A stretch of 64,000 bases of DNA. Origin: Triplophysa rosa (Eukaryota > Chordata > Actinopteri > Cypriniformes > Nemacheilidae). This document shows, piece by piece, positions 24,025 to 36,790 of this stretch; the first letter of the stretch is position 1; every line of letters starts with the position of its first letter. Made by a program: the position numbers and the translations under genes. Where the stretch lies: assembly GCF_024868665.1 (NCBI RefSeq), contig NC_079891.1, forward strand, positions 24,962,103-25,026,102. Direction: 5' to 3'. Under the pieces are notes generated by a model. It saw only the letters and a list, made by a program, of their open reading frames with translations, ran no database searches and was not told the DNA's origin.

Positions 24025-25524
24025 TCACTTCTGCATCTGCAGCGGCTGGTGATGGGATGGTGCGCTCCTCCTCGACGTCTTCTTCCAGGGGGCCGCCTGG
24101 GTAGGGGGCGCCGTAGCCGGTGTCCAAGAGGGGCGGGGCTGCTTGGGAGCAGACACCGCATAGGACCTCGACGGCCGGTAGGCGGCTGGGTCGCGGCCAT
24201 GTAGGATGTGTTCAATCGCCTCCATCTGCTTCTTCACCACCGAGAACTGCTGAGAGAAGTCCTCGACGGTATCTCCGGACTTTCTCAGCATCACGCATCT
24301 CTGCAAGATTGAGCCAGAGGTGCCTCTCCTGGACCGCACCGCCCTCACCCTCCGGGCGACCAAGGTTCCTGCATAAGCCCCGGGTCGGTCTTTCCCTCGT
24401 GCAGCTCTTTCAACACCTTGGCCTGGTGGACCTGCAGGATGGCCATAGCGTGGAGAGAGGAGGCAGCTTGGCCTGCAGCAGTGTAAGCTCTCGACACCAG
24501 AGATGCCGAAAACCTACAAGCCCCCCAGGTGGCCGCCGTCTGCGGGCACAAGTGCACCGCGACGGCACACTCTGCCTGGGGGATATCGACGTATCCTCTA
24601 GCTGCCCCACCACCGAGGGAAGAAAGGACGACGAAACTAGTTTGACATGCACGCGCCAAAAAGGGGGCATTCCAGGTCTTACTGAGTTCCTCATGCACTT
24701 CCGGGAAACACGGCACTGGGGGCGTGCGCAGCCCGGAGCCGCGCTCAAACCCGAGGTACCATGTATCCAGCCGCGAGCGCTGGGAGAGGCAGTGCGGAGA
24801 GGCACTGCAACCCAATGCCCACGGAAAGCATGGCTGACATTTCGACGTCCACTTCTTCCTGGGCTCGACCCCCCGAGGGAGGGAGCTCTGAGGAATCGTC
24901 GGAGTCAGTTGCCAGTATGTCAACTGACATTCCGAATACGTGGTTGAGGAACAAGATGGTGGGACCGTCTCTTGGGGAACGGTCAAACGAGCGAGATGAG
25001 GTGCGACAGGTCCGCGAGCCAGTGGTTGACGGATTAACGCTCACAGTAATCCTCATATCACCCTCTCTGCTCACCATAGCGGATGGCCTGGCCGTAGCCA
25101 CTGCTGTCGCGGAACGGGAAGCAGACGAGGTGGTGGCTGAGTCCCGAAGGAACACAGCCACCCGTGAATGCAACGTCTGAATAGTCATCCACCCGCAGTG
25201 CGGGCAGGACGTATCCACAAAGGCTGCCCCAGCGTGCTGGAAACCCAACACTTGAGGCAGACATCGTGTCCGTCCCCCTCCTCGATTAGTGTGTTGCACC
25301 CACGAGAACAGCGGGACATGCCACGTTGGAGAAATTAGCTCTTTTAGAGAAAAAACTTGAACACTTCTGGAACTGCCAAGACGCCCAGGGGAAGTCGCTG
25401 CAGGAAGGGACAGTCTGCTGCACCACGTCGTAATATTCCAGCAGTAATTCAGCGTAGAGTTTGAAGTCTCGAAGTCGATCATGTGTGAAGGCTCCAAAGA
25501 ACAAAATGTGAATGAATGCAGCAC
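24025..25524 (-). pseudogene. Broken gag-like region of the DIRS-like element
   Basis: Frames at 25524-24745, 24986-24345, 24805-24410 and 24363-24025 overlap and each carries part of a gag-like protein. Recognisable parts are a Cys/His motif (CPHCGWMT, near 25190), an acidic segment DILATDSDDSSELPPSGG near 24900 and the Pro/Arg-rich end near 24100. At least two frame changes are needed to read through, so the copy is not functional. Confidence 0.7.
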
Positions 25525-25619
25525 GCCGTCTCCCTTTTATACCCAGATATCCGGGGGCGGAGTCCGGCATGCAAATTGAATTCGCCAATTTCATTGGCCT
25601 TTTCTAAACTAGTCAGAAA

Positions 25620-25692
25620 TTGATAGGTTCTCAAGACGAACCCCATCTGTCGGTTCGACACAACATGGAGAGACCGACAGAAAGGGAACTTC
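25620..25692 (-). repeat. Terminal repeat of the DIRS-like element
   Basis: On the minus strand it begins GTTCCCTTTCTGTCGGTCTC and ends near TTGAGAACCTATC. A TATA-like GGGTATAAAAGGGAG follows at about 25545-25530, where the element's promoter is expected. The related solo copy is at 10466-10548. Confidence 0.7.
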
Positions 25693-26456
25693 TTCCACTG
25701 AATAGTACATTTTGTTTTGGTTTTGACAAAAATTACATTCTGAACACTGAAGCACAGTATGAAACTTGTTCGCTTCTTTCATTTCTCATTCACAAATAAC
25801 CAGCAAAGAAGCTTTTTTTAATCACAGATGATTGTCTCAGTGCTTTTTTATAAAAGAAGTGAAGGGATAAAATAAATGCTCTGAATGCAGGTGCATGCTA
25901 AATGTGGCGCTCATTCTTCACCAACCTCGACAACCTGCATTACTGGCTCTAATTCTAGACACTATTTTGGTCAGATTAGTCAAAGCATTGGGACAGGTCA
26001 CCACCTGGGTGAAAAATAATAAGAGAATGAGGTCATTGCCATGGGCTCTGAAGAAGGCTGAAAAGTTGTATGTTGCTAAAATTAATTTGAACTTACTTGT
26101 AAAGTTAATTTAGCAGTAGTGGCATATCAATCATGTGTGAAGAATTAATGTCACAAAATAAAATAATGGCCAAAAGTGATGTCCAACTTTGGAAAATTGG
26201 CATCTCGTTGTTGATATTATATTATTTTACAGACATATATAAAATATATAAGATATATTAAAACTTTTGTATGTATTTACTACAAAATATAACTACACAA
26301 GAGGATCAACTAATCTTAATCACAGATAAAATTGTGACCAATATATGTATGCTTTATTCATGTGAGCATTTTTACGTATTTTTGTATATCAGAATAAAAC
26401 CCATGCACATTCCCTGAAATATTATAGTTTTATTTTTGGGCTAATAATTTTGTTAT

Positions 26457-26494
26457 ACCATAAAAGCGTCTGCCAAATGAATAAATGTAAATGT
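26457..26494 (+). repeat. LINE/SINE 3' tail fragment
   Basis: It reads ATAAAAGCGTCTGCCAAATG followed by AATAAATGTAAATG, the last 35 bases of the tail seen complete at 57570-57606. Confidence 0.6.
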
Positions 26495-26727
26495 CCATTT
26501 TTGCTTATATTTTGATGGTTTAATGTAACCTCCAGACACCACTTCTGGTCACTGTTGCATATCTTAAATACAGTTCAAATAGCTCTTACTGTATTGAGAG
26601 AAATTTTGCTGCACCCACATACAGTAAATTCCACATTTTGTGAAATGTATCATGATCTTGGTATACAATAATTATTTCATAACCCCACTTAAGGGCAAAA
26701 CATCAAACAGAATCGTACAATGCAGGT

Positions 26728-27183
26728 ACACTGTAAAAGATGAAATTCTTACTTAGTCTTTTTTTCTTGTTTTCCAGTAAAAATGTCTACAAATTCTTGA
26801 ATCAAGATGCATTTTCTTGATGAGCAAAATGAAAATAAGTCTTGTTTTTAGTAAAAAAATATGAAATTTCAGTGAATTTATGCTTAAAACAAGCAATAAA
26901 AACTGCCAATGGGGTAAGAAAAATAATCTTGAATTAAGGTTTACCTTTTTCTTAGTCACTCAATTCAAGATTATTTTTCTTACCCCATTGGCAGATTTTT
27001 TTTTTGTTGCTTGTATTAAGCACAAATTCACTGAAATTTCCTATTTTTTTTACTAAAAACAAGACTTATTTTCCTAGGTCAGTTTGCTCATCAAGAAAAT
27101 GCTTCTTGATTCAAGAATGTTTAGACATTTTTACCGGAAAATAAGAAAAAAAGACTTAGTAAGAAAGTCATTTTTTGCAGTGA
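26728..27183. mobile_element. Long palindromic element (MITE-like)
   Basis: The left arm (about 26730-26945) and the right arm (about 26962-27183) are reverse complements through most of their length. Paired blocks include CTTACTTAGTCTTTTTTTCT, TTCTTGATGAGCAAAATG, AATAAGTCTTGTTTTTAGTA, TTTCAGTGAATTTATGCTT and CCAATGGGGTAAGAAAAATA, each found inverted in the right arm. The loop is about 17 bp. The transcript would form a hairpin of more than 200 bp. Confidence 0.85.
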
Positions 27184-28272
27184 GTCATCGTCCTACTCGA
27201 CAGTATATAAAAAGGTCAGTGATACTGCCAAAGGCCAAGAAAACCTAAAGCAATCTCATCAAATCTCCAACATGACTCATGCAGCAGTTGCTGTCTTATA
27301 TGAACTCTGATGAATAGATCAAACATAAGCCAGTCAGATCTCATACTTCACCAAATTTAGACCCAGAGGATAGTGAATCAAATAAGCACATCCGCCTGCC
27401 TTGTTTATAATTCTGAGAAAAAGCTTAATCTTCTTGTAACCGCAGGTTATAGTGTGTCTGAGCGGCCATTATACAGAGACCAAAGCTTACAGAAAGCATC
27501 AATTTAAAAAGTGCTGTTTTGATCCGAACATACATTTACACAAATACATTTACATCAAATAATGTACATACTGTACACTTTTTCTATATTTACTAAAACA
27601 AAACGTTAGCACAGATATGCATAAATCTCACAGGTAAATGCTGAATTATGCAGTTTCCAGATTGAGGCAGTCTGAAAGTAAGGATAATGTTGCATTATTA
27701 ATCTCATATTCAGTCATCACTATTTTTCTAACCTTCTCTGTCAGCGGGTTGAAGTCTTTCCATAGCAGCCACCGTCTAGTTGAAGAGCCTTCACTGTGGA
27801 TAAGATCAGTGTCATCTTGACTTCCAGATGTCTGGGGTGAACACTACTAGCTGGAAGTAAAGTAAAATAGGACAATGGGATTTGTGGAAGGAATCCTACA
27901 GTATGTGACCCAGTCTGTTAAAACCTAGCTAAGGTCATTTTTGTCTTAATAAATATGACCTTGATATCTTTATTATTGACTAAGCACAGTCATGTTAAAA
28001 TCATAGTGAAATTAATTGTAAAAATCAGACTTTGATGCTTGTTATTTCATAATCAGATTTTGACACTTTACCCTGGTTTTCACAGACTTGGTCACATGTC
28101 AATAAATACATAAAAAACAATTAACTGCTGAAGTGCTGAAATTACATTATTTGGCAGAACAGAATATGTAAATTTGTAAAATATTGGACCATCAGTTTTT
28201 TACCATTAAAACCATTATAAAAAGAATAAAATTAATTATATACATTGCAATGTATTTGGACCAGTAACACTT

Positions 28273-28676
28273 AAATGTCCAGCTTGTGAAATTTAGCATC
28301 TAGCGGTGAGGTTGCGAATTGCAACCAACGGCTCACTCCACCACTCCCCCTCCCTTTCAAAGCACTATGGTGGCTGGCACGGAACTAAGATGTTGTCACG
28401 TTTTCACTTCTTTCCCGAATGAGATAACTTATTTACAAAACGCGCTCTGTAGAACAGTTTGTCCGTTTAGGGCTATATGTAGAAACAACATGGTGAATTC
28501 CATGCAAGGGGACACACGTTTATGTAAATAGCTCATTCTAAGGTAATAAAAACATATAATCTTCATTATGTAAGGTATTTATACACCTCTGAGGACAGAG
28601 TTATGTATATTATATTGCATTTCTGTCAATAGATCATCCTTAATATCACACATTGCACCTTTAATGCAACAAATGA
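28273..28676. mobile_element. MITE with AAAGGTGCAATGTG-type ends, uninterrupted copy
   Basis: The ends are AAATGTCCAGCTTGTG and CACATTGCACCTTTAATG, which are imperfect inverted repeats. The interior (TAGCGGTGAGGTTGCGAATT, GATGTTGTCACGTTTTC, AACAACATGG, AATAGCTCATTCTAAGG) matches the copy at 48603-49650 but lacks the 655-bp insert found there. It serves as the empty-site reference for that insertion. Confidence 0.8.
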
Positions 28677-29825
28677 CAGTTTACCAGAAGCCAGCACATT
28701 ACCAGTAGACATCACCATTAGTTTCCAGTGGTCCCATTAGAACCATTAAATCGATTAGATTATCTTTAATGGGTTCTGTTGTATTTCATCAGAATGGGTT
28801 GGATACTACTAGCATCTATGAGCACAAGGGAATATTTTTGTAATTTTATTATCAAGTATACATTAATGATAAAATGTCCATATTTAGGATGATAAAGAGG
28901 AAGGTACTCGCAGAAAGATACACTGGGATCCTCACTTCACAGAGAACATTAGGGGCCGTGGTGAGCTATTTCAAGACAAAACAAATGTTGGAGAAATAGT
29001 AAGGGGAGAGACAAAGAGCTCATCTATGTGTACTCTCACTGAAGAATCAGTTCAATTATGAAAATGAATGTTCTTATGCAAGATGGTCTATTCTACCTGA
29101 AGAAAGTTGTGTTTGATGTCCCCTTCATATCAACGGCAGATGCTCGGTGGTGAATGCAGCACTGAATGTACTGTATGCAACCTAAAGGCACCCATTTTTG
29201 CTTAATTTCTGGCAAGCTTCATTTGTGTCCTTCATTCACAGTAAACAAAGTCAGTGAAAATTATATTGTGTAATGACAACTTATTGTGATGAATACAGAA
29301 CAATAGCTTACTTCTGAGTCGGTGTCATAGAAGAATAACGCTTTATAACTGAAAAATAATGTGGTGTTATTATTATAGCATCTGCCAGCACGGGCAAACT
29401 AAAGAGACATACATTAAACATTGGTCATTATGAAACCCCAGTCTGTGCAAGTGAAGCTACAGTACCACAAATGTTGGAGCCGCTCAGTAAACATCTGATG
29501 TCAAGTCTGTTATCTTTATCCAAACAGACACAAAATCCTATTGTGGTCTCGGATCATCTCAGAATCGCCACTGACGGTAGGCGTATATTTATAGGTTTTA
29601 GTGCTTGAAGCTCTCACAGAGAGTTGAACATAACTTTGATCAGATTCTCAAGGATAGCTTCTACATCAATAGCCCTTGGTCTCAATAGTATTAGATGGAT
29701 ATTGTGACTAAAATATGGACCTAATGTATTGGTCTCTATTCAAATTTCATGGGTGTCCTTTCTGATCACCCCAAAAAATGTTACCTCAGTTGGAGAAGCT
29801 GTAGTATACTTGGTAAAGCAGGATT

Positions 29826-30083
29826 AAATGGGTAGTTCACCCCAAAATAAAAATCCTGTCATTATTTAACCTCGCTGATGTGGTTAATCTGTACGACTTT
29901 TTCCTTCTGTGAATCACAAAAGATATTTTGAGAAAAGTCTCAGTGGTTTTGTGTCCATACAATGGAAGTCTGTGGAGTCCAATGTTGTTTGGGTTCTGCA
30001 GATGAATGTCATACAGGTTTGCAATGAAATTAGGGTGAATAAATGATGAACAAATTCTCATTTTGGGTGAACTATCCCTTTAA
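29826..30083. mobile_element. MITE of the TTCACCC/GGGTGAA family
   Basis: The left end reads AATGGGTAGTTCACCCCAAA and the right end reads TTTTGGGTGAACTATCCCTTTAA. The ends are inverted repeats. The interior differs from the 46970 type (it has GTGTCCATACAATGGAAGTC), so it is a related subfamily. Confidence 0.8.
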
Positions 30084-30311
30084 TAACGAAAGTAAATGCA
30101 TAAATGCATAAAGGTAAATGTTTGGTAACAGACAGGATCTCTGAATCAGGTGTGTTCCTTCAAAGACGAACTTCCATTAGGTTCAGCCTGTTTTAACTGG
30201 CTTTATTTATGTAGGGTATACATCACAGAGATGTTGCTCGAATCACTTAAGATAAAGGGGAAGGTACAGTACAGTATATGTCACCCCATGTCACACTTAT
30301 TAAGTTGCCCA

Positions 30312-30652
30312 TTAAAGGGATACTTCACCCAAAACTGAAAATTCTGTCATCATTTACTCACCTTCGAGTTCTTGCAAATTTGCAAAAAAAAGTTCATGCA
30401 AATTCCCCATTGACTACCATAGTAGGAAAAAATACAACGGTAGTCAAAAGTGGCCCAGAACTGTTTGCTGTCCTACATTCTCTTCAAAATGTCTTCGTTT
30501 GTGTTCAACAGGGGCAAGATATGTTTGGTTATAAGCATTCTTCCAAATATCTGTCTCTGTGTTCATCAGAACAAAGAAATTTATACAGATTTGGAACAAC
30601 TCGAAGGTGAGTAAATAATGACAGAATTTTCATTTTTGGGTGAAGAATCCCT
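30312..30652. mobile_element. MITE of the TTCACCC/GGGTGAA family
   Basis: It starts TTAAAGGGATACTTCACCCA and ends TTTTTGGGTGAAGAATCCCTT. The interior has CCATTGACTACCATAGTAGG and TTCATCAGAACAAAGAAATT, as in the copies at 33131 and 46970. Confidence 0.85.
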
Positions 30653-31049
30653 TCAATAGGTCCCCAAACCAGGTGTGAGAACTTAAATGCATTTCTTTCC
30701 GATACCAAAGCATGTAATGCACTAAAAAGAGCTGAGTTTCATGTATGTCTGATATTCAAAGTTATGTAAAATGAATATATGATTGTCTTTCTCCGTTTGT
30801 CCTTTGTTATAATATGTACACAAACTGATCACAGTCACCCTGGTGTATTAAAAAAGCCAGTAGAACATGAGTACTAAAACTGAAAAACTGCTGCCTAAAC
30901 TGAGCTAAGTTTGACCTGGAAATAAACAATTTTATAGTAATTGTACAGTACAGTCATTTTTAAATGGCACCAACGTTGGTGAAGTGAATGTGGACAGTGC
31001 GCCCCCCAGTGTTGAAGTAATGTAATACAAATGGCAAAGCATTTGAGGA

Positions 31050-31306
31050 CAATTTACCAAAAAATCATTTTTTGTGATTTTTTTCTCAATTAAAACATAT
31101 CACTTTTTGTTCTCTGGAACACCAAAAAAAGATATTTTGAGAAATGTCTTTGTGGTTTTGTGTCCATACAAAAGAAGTCAATGGGGATCAATGTTATTTG
31201 GTTACCAGCATTCTTCAAAATATCTTCGTTTGTGTTCTGCAGAAGAAAGTCAGGTTTGAAATAATGAGTAAATAATTAAATAATTTTTCGTTTTTGGGTG
31301 ATGTTT
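31050..31306. mobile_element. MITE of the TTCACCC/GGGTGAA family, diverged
   Basis: The right end TTTTTGGGTGATGTTTCACTTT and inner words GTGTCCATACAAAAGAAGTC and AGCATTCTTCAAAATATCTT are clear. The left end is degraded. It lies about 370 bp downstream of the dnah10 stop codon. Confidence 0.65.
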
Positions 31307-31674
31307 CACTTTCAGGATATGTAAAACGCATATGATGCAGAGGCAAATAGACAAGAAAAATGTAAGCCCTTTAATTGCTTTTGTGGTTATTTGTTAAAAA
31401 AATAGAAACTAAAAAGGAAAAATAAAATAAAATTAATAAAAAGTACAAAAACAGTATCAAAAAATACTTCTATGTGGAATCAAGAAGCAATAATGCTTTG
31501 CATGTTGCCACCATGTGGTCACAAACACAAAACTTGCAGGTGTTTTAAATAGTAATTAAATCAGGTCACAAACCTTTAAGAACAGTAATTATATCATTCT
31601 GTAATATAAATTAAGTTATATAAACCTGTTAAAAACATCAAGATAACAGTTAATGATCTGTCAATGACAGATTA

Positions 31675-34600
31675 TCAATCAGCATTAAGACACAAACACA
31701 CTCCCTGCAGCACCCAGTGAGAAATGTGTTTAGGGGTGTGGAGATCAGCCTCAAACACCAGTCCGACACCCATAGCGTTCCTCCTCATGGAGGTGGTGTA
31801 GACCGGAGTCCTCAGCGTATTCTAGATTCAAAATAATCCAGAAAAACACTTTATAGATTATAGCTTTTAAGACAATCAATTTAAAGATAAAAACAGTGTT
31901 TTACCTGGAGTTTAAGGCGATGTGCTTCGATCGGTATTATTCTCAGAATGGGCAGCTGGGCCACTAGGACTCTGGGTTTGCAGCGGACAAGACAGCTCTT
32001 TTCAATGTCCCAGTCTGCACCCTCCAGATGTAAACCTGATACAAAACAACCTGATAGAAAAGAAAACACCAATGAACTCAATGACAATGAATGTATTGTA
32101 TATGCAGGGTATGCATGTGCCTGTGTGTGTGTTCTCACCCTGTCCCGGTTTAACTTTGACCTCATCCTCACTCCTGTATTGTGTGACCTCAGTGTACAGG
32201 GTGGAGTGGTCCAGTGGCCAGCCGTTCTTCCTGCAGGTGGCCTGGACCAGTGCAGTCAGGTATGATTCTGGGATGTGTAACCCTGACAACCACATCACCT
32301 TGGGTTCTCCCTCCTCCATCTATGGTGAGACAAAATTATCATTTACAACAACTTGACAGAAATAAATGAATAAATAATAAACGTAATTATAATTGTAAAA
32401 AAGAACTGTCTGTCTGGGTTTATGATTGTAAATTCTCACCCATAAACTGTACTGTTCATAGCGTCTCTTGAAGTGGATCATCCAGTTTCCTAGAGATTTG
32501 AGAGTCTCTGGGGCCAGTTTCCTCCAGATTATAGGAATCTGGCCGTTAAACAGAGCTCTCGCCACCTCATCCAACTCACTGCTCATTCCAACCTCTCCGG
32601 CCAGGGCCTGTACACACAAACACACACCTATATATCTACCTATATATATACTTTATAAATCTTATAAACAAAATGCATGCATGCATCTCAATATATCAAA
32701 TGTCACTCACCCGTTGTAGCTCAGCCAGTGAACGGCACATCCTGACGGTAAGTTTGTTGAATCGCTCTAGCTCTTGTAGCAGCACTACAGATGTGGGGGA
32801 GATCTCGAGCCCAAACTTCTTTCGGATCACGTCCAGGTCAAACACTTCGGGCAGTTTGCTTTGAATGTCCCGCGCCACCTGGCTGATGTACTCGTCCCGA
32901 CTGATGCCACCGCCGGAGTCACCTTTAGATTATATGTGACAGAAAATGTAATTAAACACAGCAAGCACTTGGAGGTAAAATAGTTGATAATTGACATTGT
33001 CACAGTATTGACTGAGGACTGATCACTTCTGACATGTGTTCTGACAAAGTCCTCTAGATTTTTTTCAATATAACCTTTTAATCACCTTTCACAGGCAGAG
33101 ACCTCTGCTGAGCATGTGTGAGCACTTTATCTTAAAGGAACAGTTCACCCAAAAATGAAAATTCTGTCATCGTTTACTCACCTTCGAGTTGTTCCAAATC
33201 TTTATAAATGTCTTTGTTCTGATGAACACAGAGAAAGATATTTGGACGAATGCATGTAACCAAACAGTTCTTGGACCCCATTGACTACCATAGTAGGAAA
33301 AATTACTTTTTTTCTGTTGAACATAAAAGATGATATTTTGAAGAATGTAGGACAGCAAACAGTTCTGGGGCACTTTTGACTACCATTTATTTTTTACTAC
33401 TATGGTAGTCAATGGAGTCCAAGAACTGTTTGGTTATAAGCATTCATGCAAATAGCTTTCTCTGTGTTCATCTGAACAAAGAAATGTATACAGATTTGGA
33501 ACAACTAGAGAGTAAATCAAGACAGAATTTTCATCATACAGACACGTATGATATCATTCGAAGCTGTAAAGGGTTTACATTTATTTGCGTAGATCCACAA
33601 AAACCACAAAACATTGTGCTTTTGTAAAATAAAGAAAGCCAAAAGGATGCACTTTCTGCCATCTGTGAACTGTTTCTCTCCGTTCGCAGAAGAGCTTCAA
33701 GTGCACGTGTGATAAGACGTTATGTTGTGCTTTTTAGGCTGCCATTTACAGTTTTTCAATGCAACAGACACTATAATCCCTGAACCTTCTAAAGAGCAAC
33801 ACTCTGTGGTGCTTTTAAGTGGTCAGAACGGACTTACAAAACGTATTTTGGATTTAACACCTGTTATAAACTCAGAGATGTGGATTCGGACGGCAATTAA
33901 ATTACCGCACGACCTTGGTGTTTGTCAAAAAACGGTAGGTAATTCGGCCGGGGATTTTTCCACAGGTGCTGGGAGAAAAACACAGATATTCTGGATTCGG
34001 ACGGCAATAAAATCACCATTTACCCCCGTAAAGATCTGTACCTGTCTGTGGTTGGAGCTCTATAAGATGCGTCCACATGTCTCGGGCCGCCTGTGTGTAG
34101 TATCCAATCTCAGCATTAGGATGCAAACCAAATACTTCTGCTGTGTTAGCAAGGGGCAGAGACTCAATCTCATCTACAAAACATGACATGAAAGAGTTTG
34201 AGTCACACTCCAGTCAGATTCTTTCTGATGCTAGACTGCAGGCAGTGACATACCGACATAAACCTGCTTGGGTCCGTCTGGTGGAATCTTGTAGTCCACA
34301 TTTTTATCGTGAAAGAAGTGAAAGGGCTGAAATGCGTCAAAGATGAAGTCTCCCAGATACTCATCCATATAAACTGTGAGGATCCTACGATCAAAGCTGT
34401 CAATAGCCCTGCCGCCATACATCACCTAAGACACATTCAAAATGATTTACTAAACATGCAAGAGACGTTTAAATGGTGTGAAAGATAAATATATGGTCTC
34501 TACCACTATTTTTATTAAATAAATTTGACCTCTCCAATTAGGTATTTGAGACTTCCCCATGGTATCATGGCATCTCCTTGGGTTTGGGCTTTGGTCAGGT

Positions 34601-36790
34601 AGGTGTCCAAGATTTCCATACACACCTGAGAGAGGATATAATAGATATGTCATGAAAAGTGCCTCAGAATCAATCAACGATCGATTTGAAAGCTAAAGTA
34701 TGATCACTACATTTCAAACACATTTGGATTAGACCAGCTACAAAAATGTTCAGAACTTACCAGGAAGTCAGACTCATTGAAGTCATAAGGCACATTCCAG
34801 CCAATCTTTCCGTACTTGCGTCTCTCTTGTACCACAGCGTGGAAGAAGGTCAGCACATAAACCAGACTGCGGAAAGCTGGGTGAGCACAGCCCATCAGCT
34901 TGTCGTGAGGGATCTTGAAATACGTTGCCCTCATGTTCAGCTTCAACCCATTTGGAGGTTCTGTAACAACCTGAAGGCAAAAATTAGAGGCGTGATAAGA
35001 AAACTGGATAATATGGAAATTAAAAAACAGTTCATTTAGAATATACATTTTAACAATTAGTAAGAAAGTCCTTTGACCTGTGACTTTATTAGCATTGTAA
35101 GCGACATTCTCTACCAGTACTAGAAAAACACCACACAGCTATTGCTATCTTTGATTTCTCCCTTGATTCTAGTTAAAACCCACTTATTTCTTCTCAGGTG
35201 GTAAAATGCACGCTGACCTTGAAAGACTTCTGGAGGATGCCGATGGGGAAGTCTTTAATGGGCTCTGTCGTGAGCCACAGGCGGAAATCTGGGTGGGGTT
35301 TACTAATTCTTTCCAGTGCTTTCTCCAGATCCTTTAGCCATTTCACCAACAGATGACAGTTCTGCAGCATCAGCCACTGGCCTCGGGCCACTGCCGTATC
35401 CAACAACTGCAGTGCAACCTGAAATCCAAATCTCATATCTTTACAGTTCTATAGCCATCATAAAATTCAAATGTAAATATGTTATCTTAGTGACAGTCAA
35501 GATTCAATGCTCCACTGAAGCGTATTGTACTCTTGTCAAGCATTGTTGGACTGAAACATATCCCTGTTTTCATTATTTCTCAAAAAGTAATTACTATTGG
35601 TTACACTTCATGTTTGTATGTGTGTTTTGCAAATATTCAACCAATAAAACTTTCACAACATAGTGTTTAATTACTGATATTTTGTTTTCATTTTCTGTAA
35701 AGTGGCAGTTTTGGGGATCCAAAGTTTCTTCTCTTCTGTACCTTCTCTTGTCCCTGGCCCATAGCAAGAAATTTGAGTCTGTTGGTCCCAAAGTCTGTGC
35801 GTTTGGCCAACTTCATCAGATCATTGGCCGGTTCTGAGCCTGGACTCAGAATAAACACGATGGGAGAGTTTGGGGAGCTCTGCTCAAAGATAGCTTCAAA
35901 ACTGATCACTGGGGGCTGCACAAATCTGAGTGACAGAGTACAGACGAAAAAAAGAGAGAAACACACACAGAGAAAGAGAGAGAGAGTATACATTTCTTCC
36001 TACAAAGACACATGCTTTCTGACACAAATTGCTTGGATTCTTCAACACTGCATTTTGTCATTAACAAACGCGAGTAGCGAGTACAAAGCAACAGAATGCA
36101 TCAATCTGCCAATGAACATCTGATATATTAAAACCTTATTTAATAAGCATCTGATTTTGCTAATATGCATGACTTACTTCTCTCCCATAGTTAGCGTGAC
36201 ATAATCGCTGACGGCTCGGTAGACTCGGTCCAGCCTGAAGCAGCGGATCAGCAGAAGCTTCTGGAAGGGAGTGAGGTTGTCTTTGTACTTCATGGGAAAG
36301 GCAGCCTGCTCCGGACCATCCAAATTGTACCACTGGGACAGAGGGACAGTGTGTGTAGGACTGTGTTCATAATACTAAATATCTCACCGTGGGCATGAAA
36401 TCTGAATGTTTTTCCACTCACTGTCTTCCATTCTTCAAGATTCTTCTCTATATCATCAGCCAAAGTTCCAAACTCATTAGGAAAGAGTTCCATAAGACGC
36501 ACTATATCCTCCCAACCCTGATCAGGCAGCCAGGTACACGGCTTCTTACGCTGACTTTTCTCTAGGGACAGGTTACCTGAAGAGAGGAAGAACATCAGAT
36601 AAGTAGTTGTATTTCTAGAGGTAAAGAAAGAGAGGGAGGTGGAGATAGTACTATGTCTAGCAAGAAAGTCTTCCTGAAGTTTTACCTTTGAGGAAGAACT
36701 CTAGTTCATCCTGAGGAGCCCGACCCTCAGCCTGCTCGATCTTAATAGTCATGTTGAAGGAGAAGAGAAGTTTGTGCCTCTCAAACAAAC
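31675..36790 (-). CDS. dnah10: dnah10 exons 66-79: AAA6 and C-terminal domain
   Basis: Exons: 36686-36790, 36422-36576, 36178-36332, 35742-35925, 35218-35418, 34761-34970, 34530-34625, 34254-34425, 34042-34173, 32711-32922, 32440-32607, 32139-32319, 31905-32050, 31675-31821. They encode residues about 3857-4610. Landmarks are [114 protein letters not shown] and, at the end, [20 protein letters not shown]. The last exon ends with [15 protein letters not shown] and TGA. Exon 73 uses a donor after VYVG, not the earlier GTTTAT, because only this keeps the frame. Intron 74-75 holds a complete MITE. Confidence 0.94.

Larger units (their letters stand above)
22564..25692 (-). mobile_element. DIRS-like tyrosine-recombinase retrotransposon, defective
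   Basis: The element runs on the minus strand from a terminal repeat at about 25692-25620, through a gag-like region (25524-24025) and a reverse transcriptase (23946-23050) into a tyrosine recombinase fragment (23000-22564). These are the order and protein types of fish DIRS elements. Three defects are visible: the gag region is cut into overlapping frames, the RNase H and methyltransferase part between reverse transcriptase and recombinase is missing, and the recombinase stops soon after its first catalytic Arg. The right-hand terminal repeat and the recombinase C-terminus are absent, so the left end is a truncation at about 22635. It cannot move by itself. Confidence 0.85.
25693..31674. other. 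Spacer between the DIRS remnant and dnah10
   Basis: No gene was recognised in these 6 kb. They contain a LINE tail (26457-26494), the long palindrome (26728-27183), a dispersed MITE (28273-28676), and three copies of the TTCACCC/GGGTGAA family (29826-30083, 30312-30652, about 31050-31306). The dnah10 3' UTR must occupy the right end. A segment of six repeated A-rich words at 31395-31445 has no evident meaning. Confidence 0.55.

Noticed and set aside
23959..25180. Long plus-strand open frames (24120-24947, 24761-25180 and others)
   Set aside because: They lie antisense to the GC-rich gag region of the DIRS-like element, show no protein family and are explained by its composition.
34203..34253. 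Earlier donor GTTTAT after AAGCAG in dnah10 exon 73
   Set aside because: It would leave exon 74 out of frame; the donor GTATGT after VYVG keeps the frame and the family sequence.
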